Source: Faecalibacter rhinopitheci (GTDB lineage: Bacteria; Bacteroidota; Bacteroidia; Flavobacteriales; Weeksellaceae). From it: a stretch of DNA of 64,000 nucleotides. Below are positions 32,538 through 41,611 of this stretch, one piece after another (the first letter of the stretch is position 1; every line of letters starts with the position of its first letter). Where the stretch lies: the NCBI RefSeq assembly GCF_015234135.1, contig NZ_JADGIK010000001.1, positions 496,001 to 560,000 on the forward strand, read 5' to 3'. Both the position numbers and the translations under genes were made by a program. The notes under the pieces were generated by a model, which did not search any database, was not told the origin of the DNA, and saw nothing but the letters and a program-made list of their open reading frames with translations.

Positions 32538-33340
32538 AAAAGCAAATCCTTGAAAAGCTAAGAGAAGCTGAATTCAACTATAAAATTTCAATCTTATTTG
32601 CGGTAGAATCTGGGAGCCGCGCTTGGGGCTTTCCTTCTCCCGATAGCGATTATGATGTGCGTTTTATCTATAAACGAAACTTGAAAGATTATCTCCGCAT
32701 TTCACATGTTTCCGATTTTATTGATGTCGAATGCAATGCGATTTATGATATCAAAGGTTGGGATATTGAGAAAGCATTATACTTGACACGTCAGTCCAAT
32801 GCGAGTCTGTATGAATATCTTCAATCTCCGATTCATTATATTCATCATCCTGATTTTGAAAATGAGTTGAAAGCCTTGATTTGGGCACAATTTCAACCCC
32901 AAAAATTAACGGCGCATTATCTGGGCATTACCAAAAAGCGTTTAATGGCTTTAGAAGGAAATGATACGATGCCTTTAAAAAGTTTATTCTATGCTTTGCG
33001 TTCTGTCTTAGCTGCGCTCTGGATTCAAACCAACCAAACGGTTCCAACTATGGCTTTCCAAGCACTTTCGGTATTGATTCCAAACGAAATAAATATACGC
33101 ATCGAGGAATTGATCACGCTTAAAGCAACGGTCGGTGAAAAATATTGCGTTGAATATGATGAGGTCATCATGCATTGGATAAAGACGACTTATGATACAT
33201 TAAAGTTAACCTATAAAAATCTTCACATCTCAACCGTAGATACGGATGCTTTGGACGATTTTTTCTATCAAACCATCACCCATGAAATTAACGATAAAAG
33301 ATTTAAAGGAGAAGCACCTCATCTTACTGGAATGCATTAG
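32534..33340 (+). CDS. Nucleotidyltransferase (Pol-beta fold) 1 of RNA-repair operon
   Basis: A 268-residue protein of the YcgL-like nucleotidyltransferase group. The active-site block is complete: GSRAWGFPSPDSDYDVRFIY, giving the GS motif and the two catalytic Asp residues (DSDYD), with a third acidic position in DFIDVECNAI. Such enzymes add nucleotides to RNA ends or nucleotidylate proteins. In this operon, end processing or tailing of broken RNA before ligation by RtcB is the plausible role (inference). It overlaps slipin by 4 bp and the next gene by about 59 bp. Confidence 0.9.
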   Translation: MKKQILEKLREAEFNYKISILFAVESGSRAWGFPSPDSDYDVRFIYKRNLKDYLRISHVSDFIDVECNAIYDIKGWDIEKALYLTRQSNASLYEYLQSPIHYIHHPDFENELKALIWAQFQPQKLTAHYLGITKKRLMALEGNDTMPLKSLFYALRSVLAALWIQTNQTVPTMAFQALSVLIPNEINIRIEELITLKATVGEKYCVEYDEVIMHWIKTTYDTLKLTYKNLHISTVDTDALDDFFYQTITHEINDKRFKGEAPHLTGMH

Positions 33341-34349
33341 CGGCAGTAAAGCCTATAATTTAGATACGGCGAATTCAGATACGGATATTCGTGGGGTTTA
33401 TTATCTCCCTAAAACTCATTTTTATGGATTTAATGATCAACCGCAGATTAGCAATGAAACCAATGATGTAGTCTACTATGAAATTGGTCGATTTATTGAA
33501 TTACTCTTGAAAAATAATCCCGCTTGTTTAGAATTGTTGGCGACTCCAGAAGAATTTGTACTGTATCGTTCCGATCTTTTAAAGAAACTCTCTTACCAAG
33601 ATTTTATGACCGAAGAAGTGAAAGATACATTTATCGGTTATGCCTTGAGTCAAATTAAAAAAGCCAAAGGGTTGAATAAAAAATTCCTACAACCGATGGA
33701 TTCCAAACGAAAAACAGTTTTAGATTTTTGTTGGATTGTGGAAGCGGAAAAATCAATTTCATTGCTAGATTGGTTGGTTCATCATCATTACGACCAAGCT
33801 TTATGTGGTTTAAGTAAAATGGCGCATTCCAAAGAATTATATGCGCTTTATTACCATCCGAAGCATGGCTATCGAGGCATCATCAGAAATGATTCGAATA
33901 ATGATATTCGATTAAGTACCATTCCAAAACATGAAAAACCCATAGCATATATGCTTTTTCAAAAAGAAGAATATTCTGTGTATTGCAAAAAATATAAAGC
34001 CTATTGGGATTGGATGAAAATTCGCAATGAAGAACGGTACACCACGAATATGAACCACGGGAAAAATTATGACAGTAAAAATATGATGCATACCATTCGC
34101 TTATTGAAAGTCGTCAAAGAATTATTGGAAACAGGACAATTCAATGTATACCGCTCAAATGATCGTGAAGAATTATTAGCCATTAAAAATGGAAAGTATT
34201 CTTACGAAGAAGTCTTACAACAAGCGGAGCACTTGGTCGAAGATATTCATCATTTAAAAGAGACTATTCATTATCAATTCAAAAGAAATGATGCTCAAAT
34301 TGAACAATTTTTGATTGAACTAAGAACAAAACTTTATGAAAAAAACTGA
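33282..34349 (+). CDS. Nucleotidyltransferase (Pol-beta fold) 2 of RNA-repair operon
   Basis: A 355-residue second nucleotidyltransferase, only distantly like the first. Its active site reads ISGSKAYNLDTANSDTDIRGVYY (GS motif plus DTD). A large helical C-terminal domain follows. The start is taken at ATG 33282 (MKLTIKDLKEKHLILLECISG); an in-frame ATG at 33246 would lengthen the overlap with gene 1. It overlaps rtcB by 14 bp. Two different nucleotidyltransferases in one operon suggest different RNA-end substrates or a heteromer. Confidence 0.88.
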   Translation: MKLTIKDLKEKHLILLECISGSKAYNLDTANSDTDIRGVYYLPKTHFYGFNDQPQISNETNDVVYYEIGRFIELLLKNNPACLELLATPEEFVLYRSDLLKKLSYQDFMTEEVKDTFIGYALSQIKKAKGLNKKFLQPMDSKRKTVLDFCWIVEAEKSISLLDWLVHHHYDQALCGLSKMAHSKELYALYYHPKHGYRGIIRNDSNNDIRLSTIPKHEKPIAYMLFQKEEYSVYCKKYKAYWDWMKIRNEERYTTNMNHGKNYDSKNMMHTIRLLKVVKELLETGQFNVYRSNDREELLAIKNGKYSYEEVLQQAEHLVEDIHHLKETIHYQFKRNDAQIEQFLIELRTKLYEKN

Positions 34350-35775
34350 AACACAACATACACCAATTAACGGAAACGATTTAATCGCTTTAGGTTATCC
34401 AGAAAACGAAATTTTAGGTATTGCTTTAAAAATCAATAGAAAACGAAATGGCTATACCAAAACGGAAATGCTTAAAAAATATGCTGAAGTATTGGCACAT
34501 CCCGAAAACTTCCTCCATGATAAAGTTTTTAAAACCTTAGCGGAAGGATTTAGAGATGGGTTGCATTTACCAAAACACAACGAAATTCCGTTGAATGAAC
34601 ATCCTAATGCTTACCCGATCTACGGAAAAGAACAAATCGAAGAAGGTGCATTGAAACAAATGAATCTTGCGATGCAATTGCCTGTTACAGTGGCCGGCGC
34701 CTTAATGCCGGATGCGCATCAAGGGTATGGATTACCAATTGGAGGCGTTTTGGCGACTAAAAATGCCATTATTCCTTACGGAGTAGGTGTCGATATTGGA
34801 TGTCGAATGGCTTTATCGGTGTATCAATTACCGGCATCGTATTATGAACAACATCACGATACTTTAAAAGAAATCATCGTGAAAAACACCCAATTTGGGG
34901 CTGGTCAAGGCTTCCATGGGCAATACAAAGCTGACCATGCTATTTTAGAAGATCCAAAATTTGAAACAAATGCTTTGATCAAAAACTTGAAAGACAAAGC
35001 CTGGTCACAATTGGGTACATCGGGTGGAGGAAATCATTTTGTTGAATTTGGATTAATCGATTTTCAACAAGATGATCAAGAACTGAATATTCCAAAAGGA
35101 ACCTATTTGGCTTTATTGACCCATTCAGGATCACGAGGATTAGGCGCAACCATTGCAGGGCATTATACCAAAGTGGCGAAGCAAGTATGTTCCTTGCCTT
35201 ATAAAGCGCAAAACCTGGCTTATTTGGACTTGAATTCGGAAGAAGGCATCGAATATTGGTTAGCAATGAATTTGGCGGGAGAATACGCTTCGGCTTGTCA
35301 CGAAATTATCCATCAAAAAATTACAAAAGCTTTGGGAGCTGAAGTATTAGCACAAGTGGAAAATCACCATAATTTTGCATGGAAAGAAATGTATCAAAAC
35401 GAGGAAGTCATTGTGCACCGAAAAGGCGCAACACCAGCAGCAAAAGGTGTTTTAGGAATTATTCCAGGTTCGATGACTGCTCCCGGATTTTTGGTTCGAG
35501 GAAAAGGAGAAGAAAAATCAATTCAATCTGCTTCGCATGGTGCGGGCCGCCAAATGAGCCGAACACAAGCCATAAAGTCGTTGAACCAATCGGATATTAA
35601 CTCGTATCTGAATGATTTTGGCATTACTTTAATTGGGGCAGGAAAAGATGAGGCACCCATGGCCTATAAAGATATTTATGAAGTGATGAATGCGCAACAC
35701 GATTTGGTAGATGTTATCGCAACCTTTACCCCAAAGATGGTGAGGATGGCCGATGATGGTTCACGAGAAGATTAA
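34336..35775 (+). CDS. rtcB: RNA-splicing/repair ligase RtcB
   Basis: A 479-residue GTP- and Mn-dependent ligase that joins 2',3'-cyclic phosphate (3'-P) and 5'-OH RNA ends, for example cleaved tRNA. Signature residues: DAHQGYG (D126, H128), GVDIGCRM (D153, C156 metal ligands), GGGNHFVE (H234), HSGSRG (H263), ENHHNF (H344-H345), HRKGATPA (H361) and SASHGAGR with H401, the residue expected to be guanylylated. All are intact. It is the last gene of the operon; no RtcA cyclase or archease gene is present in the window. Confidence 0.96.
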   Translation: MKKTETQHTPINGNDLIALGYPENEILGIALKINRKRNGYTKTEMLKKYAEVLAHPENFLHDKVFKTLAEGFRDGLHLPKHNEIPLNEHPNAYPIYGKEQIEEGALKQMNLAMQLPVTVAGALMPDAHQGYGLPIGGVLATKNAIIPYGVGVDIGCRMALSVYQLPASYYEQHHDTLKEIIVKNTQFGAGQGFHGQYKADHAILEDPKFETNALIKNLKDKAWSQLGTSGGGNHFVEFGLIDFQQDDQELNIPKGTYLALLTHSGSRGLGATIAGHYTKVAKQVCSLPYKAQNLAYLDLNSEEGIEYWLAMNLAGEYASACHEIIHQKITKALGAEVLAQVENHHNFAWKEMYQNEEVIVHRKGATPAAKGVLGIIPGSMTAPGFLVRGKGEEKSIQSASHGAGRQMSRTQAIKSLNQSDINSYLNDFGITLIGAGKDEAPMAYKDIYEVMNAQHDLVDVIATFTPKMVRMADDGSRED

Positions 35776-35790
35776 AATTATCATCAAATT

Positions 35791-35820
35791 AAAAGCCTGA
35801 AGAAATCTTCAGGCTTTTAA
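35791..35820. terminator. Terminator of the rtcB operon and hemF
   Basis: A 12-bp perfect stem (35791-35802 with 35807-35818) between convergent genes. Confidence 0.88.
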
Positions 35821-35829
35821 TATTATCGC

Positions 35830-36732
35830 TTAAATCCAATCTTTTGGATTTCTTAAAACTTCTACAATTTTATATTCTTCTGAACCTTCTACTGGATGAT
35901 GGTTATAATGCCACTGTACGTGTTTTGGTAAACTCATTAAAATTGATTCGATACGACCATTTGTTCTTAAACCGAATAATGTACCACGATCGTGAATCAA
36001 ATTAAACTCTACATAACGTCCTCTACGGATTTCTTGCCATTCTTTTTGTGCTGGCGTAAATCGTTCTTCTTTGTGTTTTTCTACAATCGGAACATAAGCT
36101 TCTAAGAACGAATTACCAACTTCTGTTACGAAAGCAAACCACTGCTCTACAGACATTACTTCAGTTGGTTTTAAATAATCAAAGAATAATCCTCCAATTC
36201 CGCGTGCTTCTTCACGATGAGTATTCCAAAAATATTTATCACATTCTTTCTTGTACTTCTCATAAAAAGCTGGATTATGTGCATCACACGATTTTTTACA
36301 AACCGTATGCCAATGGATTCCATCGTTTTCATCTAAATAATAAGGTGTTAAATCTTGTCCTCCACCAAACCATTGATCTACTACATTTCCATCTGCATCG
36401 TACATTTCAAAGTATCTCCAATTGGCGTGCGTCGTAGGGATATGTGGACTTTTTGGGTGAATCACTAAACTTAATCCACACGCAAAAAAGTTACCTGAAT
36501 TCACATTCAATGCTTTTTGCATCGCCACCGGTAATTCTCCGTAAACTTTAGAAATATTTACACCTGCTTTTTCAAATACAGCACCATCCGTTAAAACACA
36601 AGATAAACCTCCACCACCTTCTTCGCGTGTCCAGTTATCTCTTAAAAATGTTGCTTCACCATCAACTTCTTCAAGTTTAGCAATTATTCTGTTTTGTAAG
36701 TCCTGTATATAGTTAAAAAATTGATCTTTCAT
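35830..36732 (-). CDS. hemF: Oxygen-dependent coproporphyrinogen III oxidase
   Basis: A 300-residue enzyme that converts coproporphyrinogen III to protoporphyrinogen IX with O2 in haem synthesis. Strong family landmarks: FLRDNWTREEGGGGLSCVL, GNFFACGLSLVIHPKSPHIPTTHANWRYFE, WFGGGQDLTPYY, ARGIGGLFFDYL and FNLIHDRGTLFGLRTNGRIESILMSLP. Full length. A TATATTTG -7 element lies 14 bp upstream on the minus strand. Its presence indicates an aerobic or facultative life. Confidence 0.96.
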   Translation of the reverse strand: MKDQFFNYIQDLQNRIIAKLEEVDGEATFLRDNWTREEGGGGLSCVLTDGAVFEKAGVNISKVYGELPVAMQKALNVNSGNFFACGLSLVIHPKSPHIPTTHANWRYFEMYDADGNVVDQWFGGGQDLTPYYLDENDGIHWHTVCKKSCDAHNPAFYEKYKKECDKYFWNTHREEARGIGGLFFDYLKPTEVMSVEQWFAFVTEVGNSFLEAYVPIVEKHKEERFTPAQKEWQEIRRGRYVEFNLIHDRGTLFGLRTNGRIESILMSLPKHVQWHYNHHPVEGSEEYKIVEVLRNPKDWI

Positions 36733-36746
36733 CTCGAATATTTTTG

Positions 36747-36754
36747 CAAATATA
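36747..36754 (-). promoter_or_regulatory. -7 promoter element (TATATTTG) of hemF
   Basis: A perfect TAnnTTTG on the minus strand 14 bp upstream of the hemF ATG; -33 not clear. Confidence 0.5.
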
Positions 36755-36813
36755 GTGATGAAATCAACACCAGTTTAAATTGAATATAGATGATTTAATT
36801 ACTTACATCTATA

Positions 36814-37257
36814 TTAATTCAATATAAATAGATTGATAATTTTAAACGGAATATCAAATTTTAATAATGCAGGCTCACCAAGCTTAGATGTTGCAGGAAT
36901 AATTTTCATTCTCTCACGCTTTAATTTAATCACATAATTATAAAATGCTAGATTCAAAAGTGATTTTTCAGCCTCTGTACCTTCAATTTCTAAATTCTGA
37001 TATTCACCTTCTTTATTAATTTCATATTTTATTTTAGCGTTGACATTTACATTATCAAAAGATAAATTATTATCTCTAAGAACTTATTGCACTTCATTCG
37101 ATAATAATTTATTAAAATTAGAACTATAACAATCTATTAATTTTTTATTTCCTTTCCTTTCAAATTTCTTACAACCTGGGAATATTAAAAATTTAGATTC
37201 TTGTGCATTAATTGTAATACAAAATAACAATAACGCAAGTAGTAAAGATTTTTTCAT
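36814..37257 (-). pseudogene. Disrupted secreted TonB-C-terminal-like protein
   Basis: A leftward frame of 147 codons starts at ATG 37255-37257 with a good signal peptide (MKKSLLLALLLFCITINAQ), continues FLIFPGCKKFERKGNKKLIDCYSS, and is broken by a TAA at codon 58 (37084-37086). The same frame then runs on without further stops (VNVNAKIKYEINKEGEYQNLEIEG ... PALLKFDIPFKI) to a TAA at 36814-36816. The FPGC...KGN...C pattern and the following beta-strand pattern resemble periplasmic TonB C-terminal-like domains of Bacteroidota. A single nonsense change explains the break; a sequencing error is also possible. Confidence 0.75.
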
Positions 37258-37536
37258 ACAACTAATGTATAAAAATCAAACACATCTATATAATACCTAA
37301 ATACTATCAAAAACAACAACAATATAGTTTATATCTATTTATATGATTTTAACTTAAGGCCGAATAACAGAATACTAAAATATTGTATTTCAACTATATA
37401 ATTATTATATTTTATTTCATAATACGTTTTTATAACGTAATCAATAGATAGGATTAAAAGTTATCAACAATATTATTCACATTTCAAATCTTTACCTACC
37501 TTTGTAATAGAAATAATACAAATAGAACATAATATA
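37258..37536. other. Divergent intergenic region
   Basis: 279 bp of AT-rich DNA between the pseudogene and the oxygenase gene. Only the oxygenase -7 element at 37497 is recognisable. Confidence 0.4.
37497..37504 (+). promoter_or_regulatory. -7 promoter element (TACCTTTG)
   Basis: A perfect TAnnTTTG element 32 bp before the ATG at 37537. Confidence 0.55.
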
Positions 37537-38490
37537 ATGTCACAAACTGGAATACCATCAGTTAATCTTGCAGACTTCTTATCAGAAGATCCAGCTAGAA
37601 AACAAAAATTTGTCAACGAAATTGGAAAAGCATATGAAGAAATTGGATTTGTTGCTTTAAAAGGACATTTTTTATCAGAAGAATTAGTAGAAAATTTATA
37701 TTCTAACGTACGCGAATTCTACGCTTTACCTACAGAAACAAAAAACAATTACATTATTGAAGGTATTGGAGGTCAACGTGGATATACTGCTTTCGGAAAC
37801 GAGCATGCTAAAGGTCGCACAGTTGGTGATTTAAAAGAGTTTTGGCACTTCGGACAATATATATCTGCAGAAGATAATGCAAAATATAACTATCCAGCTA
37901 ACGTAGAGGTTAAAGAAGTTGAAGGATTTAACAAATATGGTGAGGAAGCATACAAACAATTAGAAAAAACAGGTATTTATGTTTTACGTGCTTTAGCTTT
38001 ATTTTTAGAGTTAGATGAATTCTACTTTGATAATAAAGTAATTAATGGTAACTCTATCTTAAGAGCTATTCATTATCCTCCAATTACAGAAGAACCTAAA
38101 GATGCTGTACGTGCAGGTGCTCATGGTGATATTAACTTAATCACTTTATTAATGGGAGCGCAAGGTCGTGGTTTACAAGTACAAAAACATGATGGAACTT
38201 GGGTTGATGCAATTGCTGAAGATGATGAATTAGTAATTAATGTAGGTGATATGTTATCTCGCCATACAAATAATCGTTTAAAATCTACAATTCACCAAGT
38301 AGTTAATCCAGAAAAAGAATTATGGGGAACTTCTCGTTACTCAATTCCATTCTTTATGCACCCAGTCTCTGATATGGATTTATCTGTTTTAGAAAACTGT
38401 ATAACTGAAGAAAATCCTAAACAATTTGAGGATATTACAGCGGGTGATTTCTTAACTCAACGTTTAAGAGAGATCGGTCTTATTAAATAA
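37537..38490 (+). CDS. Isopenicillin-N-synthase-like 2OG/Fe(II) oxygenase
   Basis: A 317-residue non-haem iron oxygenase. The N-terminal DIOX_N part (IPSVNLADFL...FVNEIGKAYEEIGFVALKGHFL) is followed by the 2OG-Fe(II) jelly roll with metal ligands in AHGDINLITLL (HxD) and STIHQVVNP (distal His), and the cosubstrate-binding R-x-S in SRYSIPFF. The presence of RxS suggests 2-oxoglutarate use rather than true isopenicillin synthesis. The substrate is unknown and no biosynthetic cluster surrounds it. Confidence 0.9.
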   Translation: MSQTGIPSVNLADFLSEDPARKQKFVNEIGKAYEEIGFVALKGHFLSEELVENLYSNVREFYALPTETKNNYIIEGIGGQRGYTAFGNEHAKGRTVGDLKEFWHFGQYISAEDNAKYNYPANVEVKEVEGFNKYGEEAYKQLEKTGIYVLRALALFLELDEFYFDNKVINGNSILRAIHYPPITEEPKDAVRAGAHGDINLITLLMGAQGRGLQVQKHDGTWVDAIAEDDELVINVGDMLSRHTNNRLKSTIHQVVNPEKELWGTSRYSIPFFMHPVSDMDLSVLENCITEENPKQFEDITAGDFLTQRLREIGLIK

Positions 38491-38512
38491 GATATTTAAT
38501 ATATCAATATAT

Positions 38513-38546
38513 AAAAGGGAATCAAATTAATTTGATTCCCTTTTAT
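38513..38546. terminator. Bidirectional terminator
   Basis: A 32-bp perfect palindrome around GGGAATCAAATT/AATTTGATTCCC with A- and T-ends, between convergent genes. Confidence 0.85.
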
Positions 38547-38560
38547 TTTAATTATAATTT

Positions 38561-39076
38561 TTAAAAACCTCTGACGTACATATTATAATTAAATATGTCT
38601 AAACAAAGTAGCGTATACTTATAATCATTTTTATTAATATTGACTTCTACAATAGGATCCGAATTAAAAAACCTAACCTTTAAATTTTCATTTTTATCTA
38701 ATGTTAAATATATATTTGAAATTGTAGGTCTTATTTCTTTCATCCAACTTATAATCATTTCTTTAGAATCTTTAATACTTTGAAATTTATTAAAACATTC
38801 CTCAAAAAAATTTTCCATACGTTGTATTTGCGTCAATCTATCTAATTCTCTATAAAGATCAATAAAAACACAAATATTATCACGATGTGGACACACGCAA
38901 GGATAAGGATGCTCTCCTTTATAAAACCATTTAGCCCATTTTTTACAAGTAGTTTGATCAATTGCCTCTTTAAATTCATTTTCATATTTCAGCAACCACC
39001 AATTCATTCGGCAGGTTCGAAGATTGTTCTTAGAAAGCTGTTTTAGCTCATCTATGTAATTTCGTATATCAAGCAT
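38561..39076 (-). CDS. Unknown cytoplasmic protein with a Cys/His cluster
   Basis: A 171-residue protein without signal peptide. It carries a cluster CVCPHRDNIC near residues 60-69 plus Cys at about 22 and 44, which could bind a metal, and is Trp-rich in the N-terminal half (MNWWLLKY, KKWAKWFYKG). I do not recognise a family. It lies 55 bp downstream of another unknown leftward gene in an AT-rich accessory segment. Confidence 0.65.
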   Translation of the reverse strand: MLDIRNYIDELKQLSKNNLRTCRMNWWLLKYENEFKEAIDQTTCKKWAKWFYKGEHPYPCVCPHRDNICVFIDLYRELDRLTQIQRMENFFEECFNKFQSIKDSKEMIISWMKEIRPTISNIYLTLDKNENLKVRFFNSDPIVEVNINKNDYKYTLLCLDIFNYNMYVRGF

Positions 39077-39131
39077 AACATTCTTATTATCGCATTACAA
39101 TTGATATAAATTTACATAAGTTTTTTATATT

Positions 39132-39695
39132 TTAAAACTTTATTCGTTGAAATGAATTGATTATAAAATCTTTATCCAAATTAATCTTATACAAAAAATG
39201 TTCTTCTATTTGAAAATTGTTATCAAAATAAACATGTTTTACAGGTATTAGCACTTTGGTGTTTTCTGGTTTATTTTCCATCAACATAGTTTCAAATGTA
39301 TGTTGTATAAGTTGAAACCAATGATCCAGGGGTGCATAAATTCCATAAAAATCAATATAAGCCTTATCATCATGAATTTGGAAAACTTTTTCATGTTTAA
39401 AGTGATCTATTTCTATTTTATCTACACAAAAGGTATTTTGCAAAATTTTACAGAATTCGTTATCTGCTTTATATTCCGGACTTTTTAAAATTACTCCAAA
39501 TGGTGACATTTCTACATCATCGAATTTAGGAACTGTAGCATCAACATAAATTTGTTTATTTATATAAGTTGAATTTATTGATTGTATATCACTTAAAATT
39601 GTATCATATATAATTTTTCTAATATCATTGGGATGTTTATTTTGTCCAAATAATACTGTGGAAATTAATAATGATATTATATATATTGACTTCAT
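39132..39695 (-). CDS. Secreted protein of unknown function
   Basis: A 187-residue protein with a signal peptide (MKSIYIISLLISTVLFGQ). The mature part is rich in Ile, Asp, His and Lys, with several HDDK/DHFKHE-like charged patches; no catalytic motif is recognised. It is probably transcribed with the leftward gene at 38561. Very AT-rich. Confidence 0.65.
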   Translation of the reverse strand: MKSIYIISLLISTVLFGQNKHPNDIRKIIYDTILSDIQSINSTYINKQIYVDATVPKFDDVEMSPFGVILKSPEYKADNEFCKILQNTFCVDKIEIDHFKHEKVFQIHDDKAYIDFYGIYAPLDHWFQLIQHTFETMLMENKPENTKVLIPVKHVYFDNNFQIEEHFLYKINLDKDFIINSFQRIKF

Positions 39696-40112
39696 TTATT
39701 AATTTTATTCTATTTATTACACAAAAATAAGGATTAAACTCCTCTAAATTTGAAATATCATGAAAATTAAAAGGCTTTAAATGATAAATAAAAGTTAAAT
39801 TTTTATATTTAAATTTATTCAGAAAATAACACAAGCCTTATTGTATATTAATACAATATCTTTATACATAAGTAATTCAAAATAATAAACCGTAAATATT
39901 ATAGATTAAATCTATGTCTATATAAGATTAATTAATACTATTTTATTGATTCGAGCCGCTTTTTATAAGACATTTGTCCTATCAAATAATTTATTCATAG
40001 ATAGTAATTTAAAGGTGTTCATTCAGAGTTTAATGAAGCTGATTAATGTAGAGGAATTAACTCGAACCCTTTTACTTTTTTAGAGTTTTTTATAGTAGTT
40101 TAGGTTGGTTAG
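39696..40112. other. AT-rich intergenic stretch with a possible hidden transcript
   Basis: About 420 bp without a believable open frame. The only strong signal is the rightward terminator at its right end (40113), which has no matching plus-strand gene. Short TCGAGCC and TCGAACCC segments (39954 and 40060) recall tRNA T-arms but no cloverleaf can be drawn. Confidence 0.35.
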
Positions 40113-40145
40113 TAATCCGTTCTTTTAGAACGGATTATTTTTTTA
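40113..40145 (+). terminator. Strong hairpin with rightward T-run
   Basis: An 11-bp perfect stem (40113-40123 with 40127-40137), TTT loop, then a long T-run on the plus strand. On the minus strand the hairpin directly follows the M28 peptidase stop but lacks a T-run, so its job there is doubtful. Confidence 0.6.
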
Positions 40146-41435
40146 TAACTGATTTACAAATTTAATCAATAGTTCTTTTATTGGTGCTACATGTGATAAA
40201 TCTAAGTTTTGGTAAGTATCGTATATGTTATGATAATTACCTTTCCCTCCTAGTGTATAGATGAAAAAAGACGGTACATTTTTCTGATAAAATGGACAAT
40301 GATCTGAATTGCATGACTCTCCCCTTACCTTTACATGTTTAAGTAAATTATTATCTGCATTTAGTTTTTCAAGTTTACTAAATTCTTTCTTAAATTTAGT
40401 TCCATTCACTACTTGTATACCTTCATCGCCACCTCCCATAATGTCTAAATTTACAAGAAATTTAATTTTTTGTAATGGAAAAATCGGTTCATTAACATAT
40501 TTAAAAGATCCAACAATACCAGCTTCTTCAGCTCCAAAAAGCATAAATACGGTTTTATATTTAGGTTTATTCTCAGTATAATATTTTGCTAATTCAAGAA
40601 CCATTGCCGTACCACTTGCATTATCACTAGCTCCTGGAAATATTGAATTACCCACCTGTCCTAAATGATCATAGTGAGCTGAAATAACTATAACTGAATC
40701 ATTGTTTTCACCTTCAATATAACCTATTACATTGTTAAATTCAAAATCTTTTTTAAAAGTTGATTTTAACGAAAAGTTATTAATTTTTAAATTATTAGTG
40801 TAATATTTTTCTTTAATAATAAATTCGGTCACATTGGCTTGTCGTTGACTTAGACTACTTAATAATGAGTCTTTAGTGAAACGAAAAATTGCTCGATTTT
40901 CATCACTATCTACTTCATAAATATTTGCCCATTGCTTATAATATTTCTGAATAGAATCTACATCTGTATCTAGAGGTGGTAAAATTATGTTCTTATCTAA
41001 TTGTTGCTTATGATCATTAAGTACAAAATCTTTTGTACTCTCTCTATTATCAAAAGATTTAATGTATTCTTCTACAGAAAAAGTATAAAATGATTTTTTC
41101 TTTTGGTTATCAATTGATTTAGAACTTGGCTTTACAATATAATCTTTTCCGTAAATTAATTTTTTACCATTAATTTTTAATGATGCATCTTCAATAATAT
41201 TTATAGGAAATTGATGAGGTTGAAGATAATCTGTCTCAAAACTTTTTAATCCTATCTTTTTGAATTCGTTACTTAGATAGAAAGAAGCATTTTTCATTCC
41301 ATCATGCGTATAACCTCTACCCGACATTTTTTTAGAAGTTAATACTTTAAGTACTTCATCAAAATACTTAGGCTGCGCTTTACTTATATTTCCTAAAAGG
41401 AAAATTCCAATTATAAAAATGTATTTTATTCTCAT
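40143..41435 (-). CDS. M28-family metallopeptidase, secreted
   Basis: A 430-residue protein with signal peptide (MRIKYIFIIGIFLLGNISKAQ). The C-terminal half is the M28 aminopeptidase domain with two-zinc site residues in SAHYDHLG, FPGASDNASGTAM, LFGAEEAGIVGS (catalytic Glu pair), LVNLDIMGG and the late His in KGNYHNIYDT. A long N-terminal region (about 30-220) is unlike common M28 enzymes and may be a propeptide or PA-like part. It should release N-terminal amino acids in the periplasm or outside. Confidence 0.9.
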   Translation of the reverse strand: MRIKYIFIIGIFLLGNISKAQPKYFDEVLKVLTSKKMSGRGYTHDGMKNASFYLSNEFKKIGLKSFETDYLQPHQFPINIIEDASLKINGKKLIYGKDYIVKPSSKSIDNQKKKSFYTFSVEEYIKSFDNRESTKDFVLNDHKQQLDKNIILPPLDTDVDSIQKYYKQWANIYEVDSDENRAIFRFTKDSLLSSLSQRQANVTEFIIKEKYYTNNLKINNFSLKSTFKKDFEFNNVIGYIEGENNDSVIVISAHYDHLGQVGNSIFPGASDNASGTAMVLELAKYYTENKPKYKTVFMLFGAEEAGIVGSFKYVNEPIFPLQKIKFLVNLDIMGGGDEGIQVVNGTKFKKEFSKLEKLNADNNLLKHVKVRGESCNSDHCPFYQKNVPSFFIYTLGGKGNYHNIYDTYQNLDLSHVAPIKELLIKFVNQL

Positions 41436-41611
41436 CTTATTCTTTTCTCAACCGTTGCATTTATAATTATTATCATTTATTCAAACATATCCACTTTAAT
41501 TTAAATAATATGTATCAAATCAGATTTAAATTTAATGATTCAATCTGAATAAATTTTTTAATTTTTTCTATATTGCAATAAGTAATAAAATCAAAATCAC
41601 ACAAAAATAAA

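Noticed and set aside
39950-40075. tRNA remnants or attachment sites (TCGAGCC and TCGAACCC segments)
   Set aside because: No acceptor or anticodon stem can be drawn and no integrase gene is in the window.
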